64,000 bases of DNA, from positions 83,114,243 to 83,178,242 of the forward strand of contig NW_024609835.1 in the NCBI RefSeq assembly GCF_016920785.2, in the 5' to 3' direction. The position numbers and the translations under genes were made by a program. This document shows positions 50,541 through 61,613 of the stretch, in pieces. Source of the stretch: Ixodes scapularis. Lineage: Eukaryota > Arthropoda > Arachnida > Ixodida > Ixodidae. The notes under the pieces were generated by a model, which saw only the letters and a program-made list of their open reading frames with translations, was not told the DNA's origin and searched no databases. The first letter of the stretch is position 1. Each line of letters opens with the position of its first letter.

Positions 50541-51929
50541 GCATAAAGTGAACTCGGGTGTACTATTTCCCTCTTCGGCTTCATTGTTTATTGATTTCAA
50601 TCATATCGAATAATGAACACAATAGATCACGCTACGCTTGTGTAATTATTTGTCTCAGATTTATTAGCCTGACCCAGTACTTAAACCATTCAGTTATCGA
50701 TAGTAAATCTTCCAAGATATTTTTTAAATGTGAGGGTAAAAAGACACGGAGATTGATGATGATACAGACGCCGACGCCGCCCTCGGAAGTTTTTTGAACA
50801 TTAAGAGTCAGCAGTTTGTCTTCCATCGGCCAGGTAGCGCAACAAAACACCCAAACAGTTTTTAATTTTTTTTTAAATTAGCTCAGTTCTACACCTATTA
50901 AGAAACCAAAGCAAGATCATTGTGAAAATTTAATACATCGCAATGTATATCTACTCCAAAGAATAAATATTATTAGATGCCAATAAATTTGTTTGATGTC
51001 CAAAAAAGATATGCGTCAAAACAGGTAAGTTTGAAACGGTCCTGGAGCGTTATGACTTTGAAAATGAAAAAAAAGCCAACGTCCACCTCTTGGGCAATCA
51101 TTGTAGCTCTAAATGTTATAAAAGATGTTATCATAGTTTAATTATTTCTTCAGCGGCATTTGAAGTACCATGACTCGAAGCACAAAAAAGTGCTACGTTT
51201 GAAATAAAATATCTAAACAAAACATTTTACGCAAAATTAAATTTTTTTCTGCATATTACCGATTGTGAGCACTACATGTCTAGCTAATTTCATTGCCCTA
51301 GCGCGTGTTATTAAAAACCTATTTGTGCTGAAAAATGCCAATTTGAGGGCAATATTTGCAGGGATGAAAAAAACAAAGTAGTGCAAATACCAAAAAAGTG
51401 TATCGTTACATTCTGCTCCGACGTCATCTTAACAAAACTGCTATATTGGAACCGTGCTATCTTTAATGAATCGTTCATAAAACATGAACTAGCGGAGCAA
51501 GTTAGGGTACGCGCCATCATATTCGCAACGCTAAAAATGCGCATGAACAGTAAAAACCAACACACACACTAATATCAAATAAAAGACGATTGCATTGCCT
51601 TTTTAATGACATCAATCCCACAAAACAGTATTTAAAAGGACATGAGTAATGACCTGCCATAAAGTACTTAAACTTCCACATTCAGTGGGACCGTGGCCTT
51701 AAGCGGCGTAATAGGAAGCGAGAGCAAGACTGACTGAACAATGCCCTGGCAACCCCTTATCTACTGTGCGTCACTACTTCGAAAATTCGCCAAAAAAGGT
51801 ACGAGCATCGCGCGCTCGGGAAGAGAATAAACAGGAACTTTTCAGTGCCAGAAACTAGGGCGAAATAATAGAAGTTACGTGCGGATAAAGAGTAAACGCG
51901 AATATTCTAAAAGTCCGTGACCAAGCGTT
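50541..51929. other. A/T-rich intergenic, no gene
   Basis: Frames at 50,558-50,850 and 51,311-51,572 are short and unrecognised. CACACACAC lies near 51,560. Confidence 0.45.
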
Positions 51930-52360
51930 GCTTTCTCGGAAGTGTGGGCGGCATTTTAACAGTTTTTCGCTGAGGCAGTAGCGGCGAATGGGCGTCCATA
52001 CCCACACGCTGTCTCCGGACTGGCACTCCACGTCGCTGCGACGAAAGTTGTACCGGCCAGCGTCGACACGTCCGTGGTCCTTTATCCGAAGGTGGGCTTG
52101 CTGGCGTACCTCTTCTGCCCGTTGGGTAACCAGCTGGGCGTCGTCGGTTCCATCGTTCGTCGGGTCGTGGGGCAGCATGGCGTCGAGCATCGTCGTCGCC
52201 TTTTTGCCGTGGAGCAGCAAAAAGGGTTTAATTCCAGTGGTGTCTTGAACCACCGTGTTGTACGCAAACGTCGCGTGGGGTACGGAAACAGGACTTCTTT
52301 GGTTGTGCAACAAAATAAAATGACTGAAAAATATGAAACGGCCACCCGAATGTTTCAAGG
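51930..52360 (-). pseudogene. Ty3-type integrase C-terminal fragment, second family
   Basis: The frame reads VPHATFAYNTVVQDTTGIKP, LLHGKKATTMLDAMLPHDP, then DAGRYNFRRSDVECQSGDSV and WTPIRRYCLSEKL. This is the end of the integrase core and the C-terminal GPY/SH3-like region of a Ty3-type element, on the opposite strand to the complete element just to its right. No LTR was found. It is 5'-truncated. Confidence 0.8.
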
Positions 52361-52535
52361 TTCTCAAAGAAGGAAAGCAGAAAATAGTTAAAGAAAAGGC
52401 AGATTTACTATAAATTTAACAGAATAAAATGCACTGACGTCACGACGAGGAATCAGTAACCTAGTCATCCCTTGTGTTAGGAATTTGACCTCTGTCTTTG
52501 TCAGTGATAATGAAGGTGCAGGAATCTTGTCGACA

Positions 52536-52540
52536 GTCCC
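52536..52540. repeat. LTR-element TSD GTCCC, left copy
   Basis: GTCCC directly precedes the left LTR and directly follows the right LTR (56,807-56,811). Confidence 0.85.
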
Positions 52541-52684
52541 TGTAACGGCAGAGTCAGCAACATGGTCTGGCAACTCAGCCACCCCATATAGGGACTCGAG
52601 GCACGGGCGCCCAATCCGCCATTAAAGGTTCGACGTTCGTTCGGGTCACACCGTTGTCTTGGTTCCTCGCTGGTTTCCGATACA
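52541..52684 (+). promoter_or_regulatory. Left LTR
   Basis: It carries CCATATAGGG where the right LTR has CCATATAAGG, so its TATA-like box is one base worse. A poly(A)-like ATTAAA lies at about 52,621. Confidence 0.85.
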
Positions 52685-52742
52685 TGGTGTCAGAAGTGTC
52701 CTGCTGACTGTCCCTGCACCCACATAAGCCACAACGCCAGCT

Positions 52743-53255
52743 ATGGAGGGATTCAAGCCCCCAGAGGGACTCAGACTCAGCGGAAACCTGGCCCAGAACT
52801 GGAAAACATTCCGCAACAGCTGGAGCTGTTCCTGGAAGCCACGGAGCCAGAAAAACCACGCTCGACGAAACAAAAAGCGGCAATACTCCTACACATCGCC
52901 GGACCGGACGCTCTGGAAGTGTACAGTACCTTCCAGTGCACAGATGCAGAACGCGGAAACTACAACCTCCTCCTTGAGAAGTTTGACACCTACTGCACGC
53001 CTCGCTGCAACGAGACGTATGAGCGCTACGTAATCCGGTCTAGGATGCAGAAAGAAGGTGAGCCGTTCGAAAACTACTTTCGGGACCTCCAACTCAAGGT
53101 GCAATCTGGCAACTTTGGTACCCTCGCCGACTCGATGACGCGTGACCAAATCGTCTACGGAACCGCTGACAGAAAACTACGGGAGCGCATGCTTTGTGAA
53201 GAAAGCTTAACTCTAGAAAAGGCTGTGCAGTTCTGCGAAACAGCTGAGCTAACGT
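52743..53255 (+). pseudogene. Gag of the Ty3-type element
   Basis: ATG 52,743 begins MEGFKPPEGLRLSGNLAQNW. A missing base near 52,815 moves the reading to the frame used by the rest of the element. The capsid-like part then reads LEVYSTFQCTDAERGNY, ENYFRDLQLKVQSGNFG and RDQIVYGTADRKLRERML. A TAA at 53,255 ends it. Zinc knuckles follow beyond the stop (53,337-53,440; CSRCNRQHEPRRC and CSKCKKKNHWAACC), in the same frame. Gag packages the element RNA. Confidence 0.85.
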
Positions 53256-53499
53256 AAACTCACAAAAAGTCCTGGGAAGCACCAGAGCACCTACTTGATC
53301 CAGTATCGGCATCGCAGAAAGAAGTCGAAGCACAGAAATGTAGCAGGTGCAATCGACAGCACGAGCCAAGGCGCTGCCCCGCATATGGACAATCCTGCTC
53401 GAAGTGCAAGAAAAAAAATCACTGGGCAGCGTGTTGCAGATCGCGAGTATACGGGCACGACGATCGGAGGGTAACCGACGGCATCACGTGCGAACATGA

Positions 53500-53790
53500 T
53501 GACTTTGCGGTGCTGGAAGTGCAAGCTGTCACAGAAGACAAAGCCGACTGGCTGGTGGAGGCGTCAGTGGTTAACCAAAAGGTAGATAAGCCTTTTAAGA
53601 TAAGCCTTTTAAGTTAAGCCTTTTAAATACTGCGTATTTAAAAGGCTTAACAAGGCGGGACGGACGCGACAGAACGGTGCAATCTTGAGAAGCTACAGCG
53701 GCGACCAGATTAGTCACCTAGGAACAGTGTGTCTTCCAGTAGAAATCGACTCTAAAAAAGGCGACAGTTGAATTCTTTGTCGTGAAGAAA
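53500..53790 (+). pseudogene. Protease region, active site replaced by a repeat/palindrome
   Basis: Sequence on the left (DDFAVLEVQAV) and on the right (LRSYSGDQISHLGTVCLPVE) fits the edges of a retroviral-type aspartic protease. The middle, where the D-S/T-G site should be, is occupied by three copies of GATAAGCCTTTTAA-type units (53,585-53,626) and a perfect palindrome (53,613-53,651), with stops in all frames. Confidence 0.65.
53613..53651. repeat. Perfect 18-bp-arm palindrome in the protease region
   Basis: GTTAAGCCTTTTAAATAC (53,613-53,630), loop TGC, then its exact reverse complement (53,634-53,651). The left arm is also the third copy of a 14-base direct repeat starting at 53,585. Confidence 0.92.
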
Positions 53791-53821
53791 GCTCGGCAGG
53801 CACTCTTAAGCCTTCGGGCTT

Positions 53822-55387
53822 GTGGGTCGAGTCGACAGCGTCATAAAAAAGACAGACATGGAGCAGAAGGTTGCTTCGGACTTTCCGAAGCTCTTCGAGG
53901 GCCTCGGCTGTATAAACAACCCTTACAAGATGGTCCTGATGGACGGCTCTCAGCCTGTTCTTAAGCCGGCGCGAAGAGTACCGCACATGTTTAAGGAACC
54001 ACTCAAGAGGGAGCTGGACAGAATGGAAGCCGCCGGGGGCATCACCAAAATGAGCGAACCCACTGACTGGGTAAGCCCACTAGTAATTGTCCGTAAAAAG
54101 GATGGCAAAATCAGAGTCTGCATGGACCCAAGGCACATAAATGAGTACCTCAAGAGAGAGCATTACCAGATGCCAAAAAGAGAAGACATTGAGGCAGACC
54201 TGAAAGACGCAACAGTTTTTTCACGGCTAGATGCCAACTCGGGATTTCATCAAATTCCCCTGGACGACGAAACCTCAAAAATTTGCACGTTTGGCACGCC
54301 TTTTGGGCGCTATTGTTTCAAACGACTGCCGTTCGGCATCGCCTCGGCACCCGAAGTTTTCCAAAAAAGAATCTCCCAGGTTTTTGAAAATTTGCCAGGT
54401 GTAAAAGTCTACATAGATGACGTTATCATCTGGGGAGCCACGGAAGCCGAACACGAGGCACGCCTCCGTGCAGCTCTACGGGCGGCCGGTCGTGCAGGAC
54501 TCACCTGGAACGCGGAGAAATACAGGTTTGGCGTGAAGGAGGTGGTTTTCCTGGGAAACAGGATCAGTGCACTTAGCATACAGCCTGACAAGAGCTTGGT
54601 GGACAGCGTAGTGAATATGCCAGTTCCCAAAGGCAAGAAGGATGTTCAACGCATGCTGGGTGTGTTCACATATTTCAGCAAGTACCTGCCTAGGTTCTCG
54701 GATCGGACCACCCTCCTACGGAACCTGCTCAAGACGGAGTCGGTATTGGAGTGGACCCCCAACCATGACAACGAGTGGAAGACCCTCAAAACCTCGCTGA
54801 CCACAGCACCAGTCCTTGCCTTCTACAATGCAGCACTGGATACTAAAGTGTCCACGAATGCGTCTAGCTATGGCCTTGGCGCAGCTCTCTTCCAACGCCG
54901 TGACACAGAGTGGAGGCCTGTAGCTTATGGATCCCGAGTGCTGAAAGAATGCGAATCTCGATACTCCCAAATGGAAAAGGAAGCACTGGGAAGCACGTTT
55001 GGTTGTGAGCGGTTTCACGATTTCATTTATGGAAGGCCCATATCCTTGGAAACGGGCCACCAACCCCTCATCGCTATTGCAAAAAATAATGTAGGGGACA
55101 TGCCCCCTCGCCTCCAGCGTTTCTTTCTCAGACTGATGAAGTATAACTACAAGTTTCAATTCGTTCCGGGCAAGCAGCTAGTATTTGCAGATGCGTTGTC
55201 ACGCGCACCGGCCCCAAGAGACTCACAACCCGTGCCTGAGGAACATGATGCCGAAGTGCATGCGGTCGAAACACTGTCAGACCTGGTGAGCGACACCACA
55301 ATGACCAAGCTCGCTGCAGCGACAGCCGAGGACAAGGTATTGTCGGAAGTCATCAACGGCCTCCAGGATCACCGACCGCTGCCTTAG
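53822..55387 (+). pseudogene. Pol: reverse transcriptase and RNase H, with two catalytic substitutions
   Basis: The frame is continuous for 521 codons. The first triplet is GTG, so it is part of a polyprotein rather than a start. RT shows VSPLVIVRKKDGKIRVCMD, FSRLDANSGFHQIP (motif A), LPFGIASAPEVFQ (B) and VYIDDVIIWG (C). RNase H shows KVSTNASSYGLGAAL where family members have Asp at the Asn position, EKEALGSTFG with the Glu kept, and ETGHQPL where Asp is usual at the Gly. Two of three RNase H acidic residues are therefore lost, while the RT core is intact. It ends at TAG 55,385. Confidence 0.92.
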
Positions 55388-56626
55388 TCATGCCCCTACA
55401 GGTCATGCGTTAAGGAAATGTCCGTCGTTCAAGGAGTGCTTCTTAAAGGACTAAAGGTGGTTATTCCGAAGAGCCTTAGAGGAGAGATGCTTAAAAGGTT
55501 ACATGATGGTCATTTGGGAGTGAACAAATGCAAAGCAAAGGCCCGTCTCCTAATGTTTTGGCCTGGAATGTCAGCGGACATTGCACAAATGGTTAACAAC
55601 TGTTCAACCAAGCATCATGCATATCAACAACCACCAGAGCCACTGTCGATGAGAGCAGTGCCACTTCGCCCATGGGTGCGTGTTGGTGTGGACTTATTTC
55701 AGTATGGCGGGCAGACATACATAGTTGCTTTTGATGCCTACTCGAATTTCCCGGAGGTTGAGTAACTTACACATACCACGACAGATGCAGTGGTCAATGC
55801 TCTGTCGGCGATCTTCGCAAGGCATGGACTACCAATTGAAGTGTGCTCAGACAATGGGCCCCAGTTTAGTTCTAGCGATTTTAAGGCTTTCGCGCTCAAA
55901 TACGACTTTCGGCACGTCACTTCGAGTCCACACTTCCCGTGCCCAAATGGTCTAGCCGAAAAAGGTGTTCAGATAATCAAGAGGATCATGAAAAAGTCAG
56001 AGTATGCACAAGAAGATTACAGGGTAGGACTTCCCAATTACAGATCTTCGCCTCTGGAAGACGGCCGATCAGCAAGTGAACTTTTGATGGGAAGAAAAAT
56101 CAGGTCGCGCCTGCCCGACTTCACTGAACCGGCTCCAAATGCAGTGCACAAGCATCAGCAGAGCAGCTGGGGCAGAAGACCACTTCAGCCACTTCCTCCA
56201 GGGAAGGTGGTTCGCCTCAGGGAAAAGAATTCCTGGGCAACGAAGGCTAAAGTCCAGGACTTTGTGGCCCCAAGATCCTACCAGGTCATCACGGAAGCGG
56301 GCAGAACACTGCGAAGAAACCGACGACACCTTCTTCCAACCCCGGAGGACTTTACCCCTGAAGGGGAAGACGGCGAAGTGGAGGACCACACATGCTTGGC
56401 TCCAACAACCAGACCCTCATTTGGAGACCAGCCTACTGGGATGGACACAGCGTCTACATCCCCAAGGCCAGCAACCCGGTCACCGACCCCAGTGTCAGCG
56501 ACTGTGCCTCCAGTTCTAATGAGAGTTACTGTGCCGCCCGCGGACTCTAGTAGAAGGACTCTACGACGCCTGCGTCGTCCACCTCATAGGCTGACGTACG
56601 ATGAAGCTTTCCGTCAACGGCCTTGA
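55388..56626 (+). pseudogene. Pol: integrase, with in-frame stops
   Basis: It is in the same frame as the RT, after TAG 55,385 and TAA 55,411, and is interrupted by TAA 55,763. The N-terminal zinc region reads LHDGHLGVNKCKAKARL then NNCSTKHHAYQQ: the two His are kept and the second Cys is replaced. The core shows VDLFQYGG (Asp), CSDNGPQFSS (Asp) and PNGLAEKGVQII (Glu). The C-terminal part has SWGRRPLQPLPPGKVVRLRE, then a Thr/Pro-rich tail to 56,626. Integrase would insert the element DNA. Confidence 0.9.
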
Positions 56627-56662
56627 CAATAGTGTTGTTGCTCTGCCCTAACAGAAGCGGGG

Positions 56663-56806
56663 TGTAACGGCAGAGCCAGCAACATGGTCTGGCAACTCAG
56701 CCACCCCATATAAGGACTCGAGGTACGAGCGCCCAATCCGCCATTAAAGGTTCGACGTTCGTTCGGTTCACACCGTTGTCTTGGTTCCTCGCCGGTTTCC
56801 GATACA
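56663..56806 (+). promoter_or_regulatory. Right LTR
   Basis: 144 bases, six differences from the left LTR, with an intact CATATAAGG box. Confidence 0.85.
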
Positions 56807-56811
56807 GTCCC

Positions 56812-57390
56812 CATGGCAAATGATCACCGATTTCTCTCTCTAATTTGTTGTTGTGCACGCCCAGTATTTTAGTATAAAAAAATTACTAGTACGGCCATCA
56901 CAGGTGTGGGTGCGACCGACAATTATCTATAAATGCGATAGCATTTATTGTTGCGCACACGGGCAGGTGTTCGGTCTCAAAGACTGAAAACTGGAAAACG
57001 TCGGCTGAATTCTCGACACAACAGTCTATGCCAATTTTTCGAATGGATTTAGCAGGAAAACTGAATTGCTGCGTAGGTCACTTGACGTCAATTGTTCCGC
57101 TCAATTTAGAACAACATTTGCTGGCAAACTTTTTTTTGAAAAATTTCTACCAAAAGTAGTTGAGGCCAGATTCTAGATAAACAGAAATCTATGGTGAGTA
57201 GCTTAATCCTGCTATCGCATTAAAATACAAAATCTATTCGCAAAGTGTAATGTTGGATATAATAAAAAAATGGGATGTTCGAAAAAATGCACATCATTTC
57301 ATACTTCCATAGGTATTTATTGATCAACTTCCAATTGTGACGCTTATAGACACGAAGGTAAATATATAAATAAATAAATAAGATGACACG
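56812..57390. other. A/T-rich intergenic, no gene
   Basis: Nothing beyond an AAATAAATAAATAAATAAG stretch at 57,365-57,382 was found. Confidence 0.45.
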
Positions 57391-57762
57391 TCAGCGATGC
57401 CGCGGAGACTCGCCCACAATAGGACATTTGCCAAAGGCGTCCTTATTATCATCCGATCCCTCAGATGATCTATTCAAAAGAAATGGAGGTTCATCACGAA
57501 GAAGCACGCAACCTAAATGTGGGTTATTGTCTTCATTTCCAAAATTAAATGTAACTTTGGGCATTCGTGTGATCGGGAAATCATGAAACTTTCCTATGTG
57601 GACAGTCACAATCATCGCTTTCTCCAAACCCGCATTCTTGAAACCAAGTTTCGCGCGCTCCTTTGTTTCCCTTTGAAACTCGCAAATCTCGCTATACGCC
57701 CGGCATTGTTTCATCCACCTTGGCACGACGAGCAAAGAATAAGCATTAATCAGAATTAGCAA
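57391..57762 (-). other. Unrecognised open frame (123 codons)
   Basis: The minus-strand frame has protein-like composition (FKNAGLEKAMIVTVHIGKFH, then ITRMPKVTFNFGNEDNNPHL). It has no known domain and no clear splice sites. It could be a host exon or a transposon remnant. Confidence 0.25.
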
Positions 57763-58141
57763 AACTTTCTCTAGATCATAAGGACGCTCCTCAAAGAATT
57801 GAACCGAGGCGTAATTCTGATTCTGATCAATAGCGACTTTTCAAAGCGTTCCTCGTAAGACTCCATTTGCGCTATACTCAATGTAAGCTTCGTTCTTACA
57901 AATATAGCGTTACCGCTCTGACCTTACTGTCCCACTGGCGTCGTTCCAGGTCTAGCATACAAAGGTGAGCCAGCTAAAATTGTTGTGTCGGAACCATATC
58001 AAGATTATGTGAGAAAATATCTGGACATGGGGGGGGGGGGGGGGGGGGGGACATAGCCTGAAGTTAAAAGTTATTATACTAACTTCGTACCGAAGAGAGG
58101 CAATTTTAAGCATTTTAAGCGTGGTATTAGAAGGGGTGGGG
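57763..58141. other. Intergenic with poly-G tract
   Basis: About 21 G at 58,030-58,050. No gene. Confidence 0.5.
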
Positions 58142-58440
58142 CAGGCGGGAGGGTTGGTGGTCGAGTGGGCTGGCACTAGCGCACACCAGCTCGGAGCACG
58201 TGGAGCGAAAGCTCGCACTGCAGAACCCAGGGATCCTGGGTTCAATCCTCACCGCTGGCCATTTCGATTTGGACGAGCATCGTACCCGCGTGCGGACGTG
58301 TATCACTACTGCGTGGTGCACGTTAATGACCCCAGTCTAGCGGTTGTAGTGCACTCGCTAAATTTCTCATCTACAGTGAGTGACTCGTCGCAACTTCAAA
58401 ATGGCTTGACAAACTACACGCTGTATAACTATCCACACAA
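58142..58440 (+). mobile_element. tRNA-derived SINE, third copy (most complete)
   Basis: The head has TGGTCGAGTGGG (box A) and the body GCGCACACCAGCTCGGAGC, GGTTCAATCC (box B, about 58,230), TCGTACCCGCGTGCGG and CTCATCTACAG. The tail reads GACTCGTCGCAAC then GTATAACTATCCACACAACC, like the 6,644 copy. Confidence 0.85.
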
Positions 58441-59393
58441 CCCCCAATAATTATTTATTGGTGGGGCGGGCCGGATAGGGGAGGGGGGGTGAGTAGCTTT
58501 TAATTTTCTCCATTTTTCAGGCATTTTATTAAATATTTGTCGAAGAGAATGGAAATGCTTCCCTTCGTTTCCGTCTTTAGTGTGGTGCAGTGTGCGTTCT
58601 TAGGAATTCACATTCAACCACTTTGGAGTAAAAGGTTAAGTAAAAAGTGAGAAAATGCAGCAGGTGTTACCCCTCTGTGGCAATCACTACCACACAACAA
58701 CCTGGTTGCCACATCACTGACGCCTCGGGTAGAAAATAAGGTCGTTACCAGTCAAGAAAGTTGAAATAATATTTATTGCACTCCAAAAGAGTCGACCTGG
58801 TAATCACTATTACTGTTGATGCGCAGATATGAGGAAAAACAGAAAGAATGACCCCTAAGAAGCGCATATGAGCAAGTTGTTATATCGTGTGTCTGCAATA
58901 ATCACAGTGGCGTACTTCCTTTTAGTAAAATATTTATATCCAGGACCTTTAATAATCTGTTTTGAGCCGACGACATTAGTAAAACAAAAAATCGTAATTC
59001 TTCTAAAATTATAAATTTCTTAAGTAATCCCCGATGAAATCCGTGCCTCAAAAACGGCTGGCGTAAAAGGTGGAAGAACACCCTATTCTATCAGCAATGG
59101 GCGAGGGCGTGTATGTGTTTCCTCTATGAGATTTTTCAGAAAATAAAGCACGCGCACAATGTGTGTGTAATATTAAGTGTAGGAGATGAATTGCCTTAAG
59201 CTCTGACGCCGTGCTAGCAGAAAGATTATTTTGCAGTCTTTGATTTTTGGCGGTAGCTACGCCAACATATCTACGGCCACTTTGCAAGCTGGGTGCCGCA
59301 AGCTCAAGAAGAGAAAAATGAGCGGTCACCAACTTCCTTCGTTAGTATCTGTTACCAACACACCCGCAACTGATTTCAGTTAGTAAATGGTTA
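58441..59393. other. Intergenic, no gene recognised
   Basis: The minus frame 59,048-59,332 (SASTASELKAIHLLHLILH) has plausible composition and may continue the frame at 59,394-59,627. Nothing else was identified. Confidence 0.35.
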
Positions 59394-59627
59394 TTAACAT
59401 ATCTTAGAAGCAGTTACTAACTTATGTTTAGTAAGTACAACGAGCTTATGCCTAAAGGTTGGTTCACAAAGTGGGTCCGACCAAGTGCGACTGACGGCGT
59501 GCGACGTACGGCTTGTTATATCAAAAGCTGCGTCGGCTCCAACAAAACAAGGTAAAAACAAATCATCTTTATTGTAGTAGGCTAGATCGCAGATCGAGGC
59601 TTGTCTTGCTAAATCGAGTGGCACCAC
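59394..59627 (-). pseudogene. Transposase-like N-terminal fragment (tentative HARBI1-like)
   Basis: The frame reads VPLDLARQASICDLAYYNKD, DLFLPCFVGADAAFD and SRTWSDPLCEPTFRHKLVVL. Acidic/hydrophobic starts of this kind precede Harbinger-type nuclease domains in remembered arthropod proteins. The DDE region is absent. A possible ATG upstream is out of frame by one base. Family assignment is weak. Confidence 0.3.
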
Positions 59628-59779
59628 CGGCAGCCATCACTTGACACAAGGTAAAGCGTGGGTCTCTTGGAAAAAACGAGAAAAAGTGCCGTTTCCCCCG
59701 TTTTTAAGCTGCTGCCGACACTGAAATTTTTTATGCTTTTCAAGAGGCCAGTCAAATACCTTATGCATAAACATAAAAA
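59628..59779. other. Unassigned spacer before the palindromic array
   Basis: No feature recognised. Confidence 0.3.
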
Positions 59780-59996
59780 TTTTCCGCTAAATTTATCGGG
59801 GAGATTTTTACGCCAAATTTAGCGAAGTTTTTCCGCTAAATTTAGCGGGGAAATTTTTCAACTAAACTTGGGGGGGGGGGGGGGGATTTCCGCTAGATTT
59901 AGGGGGGAAATTTTTCTGCTAAATATAGCGGGGAAAGCTTTCCGCTAAATTTAGCGGGGAAAATTTTTCGCTAAATTTAGTGGGGAAATTTACCCA
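59780..59996. repeat. Tandem CCGCTAAATTTAGCGGGG array
   Basis: Eight imperfect palindromic units (CCGCTAAATTTAGCGGGG and variants) spaced by GAAATTTTT-type linkers. A G-run lies at 59,870-59,885. Scattered further units follow to 63,095. Confidence 0.85.
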
Positions 59997-60237
59997 TCAT
60001 GCACCGAGTGGTTAGGCCGACGCCGACGCCGACGGCGACGATGACGGTTACGCCGACGCCGCTCAAGCCGGAAACGGGCGCCTAAGAGCTGCGCTCTAAA
60101 AGTGACAGCACCCACAGTTCTTCCAAATAAATGTTTTAGGGGCGAAGCTCATTAGGGTCTAGACTTGTCCGTCCGTCCGTCCGTCCGGCCGGCCGGCCGG
60201 CCGGCGCCTGTGCTCACATTAAAAAAAAAAATGTTTG
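59997..60237. repeat. GCCGAC-rich tract and (CCGT)n/(CCGG)n microsatellite
   Basis: GACGCCGACGCCGAC and similar at 60,019-60,060, then (CCGT)5 passing into (GGCC) repeats at 60,170-60,204. Confidence 0.85.
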
Positions 60238-60319
60238 CGTAGTCGACAGGATTCGAACCTTGGCGGGGAGACCCCAATGGATTTCTTTTCCAACGCCTCA
60301 AACACTTGGCCACGAGTGC
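60238..60319 (-). tRNA. Degenerate tRNA-Ser(AGA)-like sequence
   Basis: The minus-strand order is that of a class II serine tRNA. A 7-base acceptor arm has two mismatches, the D arm is TGGCCAAGTG, and the anticodon loop AAAGAAA (anticodon AGA) is closed by TTGGA/TCCAT. The variable arm is GGGGTCTCCCC and the T arm is GGTTCGAATCC. A T-run follows. The D-arm changes and acceptor mismatches point to a pseudogene or SINE head, not a working tRNA. Confidence 0.6.
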
Positions 60320-61159
60320 GGGACGAGTAGGGGGCTCTGAAATGTGGCAGTAACTCAAGAGCTGGGGTTTCTGTCGTGGATGAAACGTGTCATGTAGCCG
60401 CTCAACGTCTATACTGGAGAGGGCGCTGCGGTCAAATGCGTATATAATTGCGTTAAACTTTGCATGCATTGGCTATACGTTTATAGACGAGATGGCGCTG
60501 CGGTCAAATGCTCAAATGCGTATATAACCACGTTTCATACGACATATTTTCTTTCTGACATCGACTGTTGACTTAAGCGGTGGAGATGCGTTCCCACGGC
60601 TTCTAGCGGATCCAAGCTGATCCGCTAGAAGAACCACTGGCTCTGCATTTCACCGACCATAAAGGAATAATATTGATGTCGAAACGCGACCCGGAACTCA
60701 GCACTATTTAGGAGCAATAAAAAAAATCAGCACCATTAGCACTACCTATGAAAAATAAAACCAGTATCTTCAGCACCACCAGAGCTTCGCCTCAATCAAT
60801 ATCATTCGCCACGTGGAGATGCGGTCATTCTTTTCTTTGCGTTTTGCTTTCCATTATTTCTTGTTACTATTGAGGTTTGACCGTAAAAAAATATAAAGTA
60901 ATTATGTTCAGCTTCTGCATGAAACGTCTTAATTTACATATAAAAAAAATGAAACACGTTTACATATCTCAGTAACGCGAAATTAGAGCGCAGCTCTTGA
61001 GGAGGAGGAGAGGAGGGGGCAGACGGGAGGTATGCCCCTCCTCCTCCTCCTCCTCCTCCGCACAATTCAAATGGGTGTGGAGGTCACGTGACGTCAGTTT
61101 TCCCGCTGTATCTAACGGAGAAACAGAATTTGCGCATGGCTGATGTGACATGAAGTCTT
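60320..61159. other. Intergenic with small repeats
   Basis: GGCGCTGCGGTCAAATG is duplicated (60,420 and 60,493). A hairpin TTCTAGCGGATC-CAAGCT-GATCCGCTAGAA lies at 60,601-60,630. A GAG/CTC tract forms an inverted pair at 60,996-61,060. No gene. Confidence 0.5.
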
Positions 61160-61358
61160 GTTATGTCGATTTCCCCGCCAAATTTAGTGGGGAAACTGAA
61201 TTCGTGTAGAGGTCACGCGACGTCATTTTTTCTGCTAAATCTACCGGAGAAACTGAATTCCATCATTGGTGACGTGACACGAAGTCATATGACGTCTTTG
61301 TCTCCGCTGTATTTAGCGGGAAAACTGGCGTCACGTGACCTCAACACCAATTCAATTG
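61160..61358. repeat. TAAATTTA / GTCACGTGAC repeat block 2
   Basis: Units combine CCGCCAAATTTAGTGGGG or CCGCTGTATTTAGCGGG with AAACTGAATTC and GTCACGCGACGTCA or GTCACGTGACC. The same words return at 62,400-62,610 and 62,850-62,885. Confidence 0.8.
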
Positions 61359-61513
61359 GGAGTTTTCGTAGAGCGCGTTGGCCGCTTCGCTAAGCCCTTC
61401 GCAACGAAGACGCCCCTACTGCGACTGCGTGCCGATGGCTTTGACTGTAGAGTTCCGGGTATCGTAGCGGGTTGCGGGGAGCAATGCGGGGAGCAATGCC
61501 ATCTACGAAAACT
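61359..61513. mobile_element. MITE, family GGGAGTTTTCGTAGA, copy 1
   Basis: GGGAGTTTTCGTAGAGCGCG (left) and CATCTACGAAAACTCCC (right) are inverted. A 15-base unit (GCGGGGAGCAAT) is duplicated inside. Confidence 0.65.
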
Positions 61514-61613
61514 CCCTAGTTTTCGCTAAATTTAGTGGGGAGGTTACGCCGACGCCGCGAAACCCGGAATAGGGCGCCAGAGAGCGGATTTCTGAAAAGT
61601 AAGGCAAAAATAG

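Larger units (their letters stand above)
52541..56806 (+). mobile_element. Complete, decayed Ty3-type LTR retrotransposon (4,266 bp)
   Basis: LTRs of 144 bases (52,541-52,684 and 56,663-56,806) run TGTAACGG to GATACA and differ at six positions by my count. GTCCC flanks both. The primer-binding site TGGTGTCAGAAGTG follows the left LTR and a polypurine tract ACAGAAGCGGGG precedes the right one. Gag and Pol share one frame apart from a slip near 52,815. No envelope frame is present. Order: Gag, protease, RT, RNase H, integrase. Confidence 0.93.
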
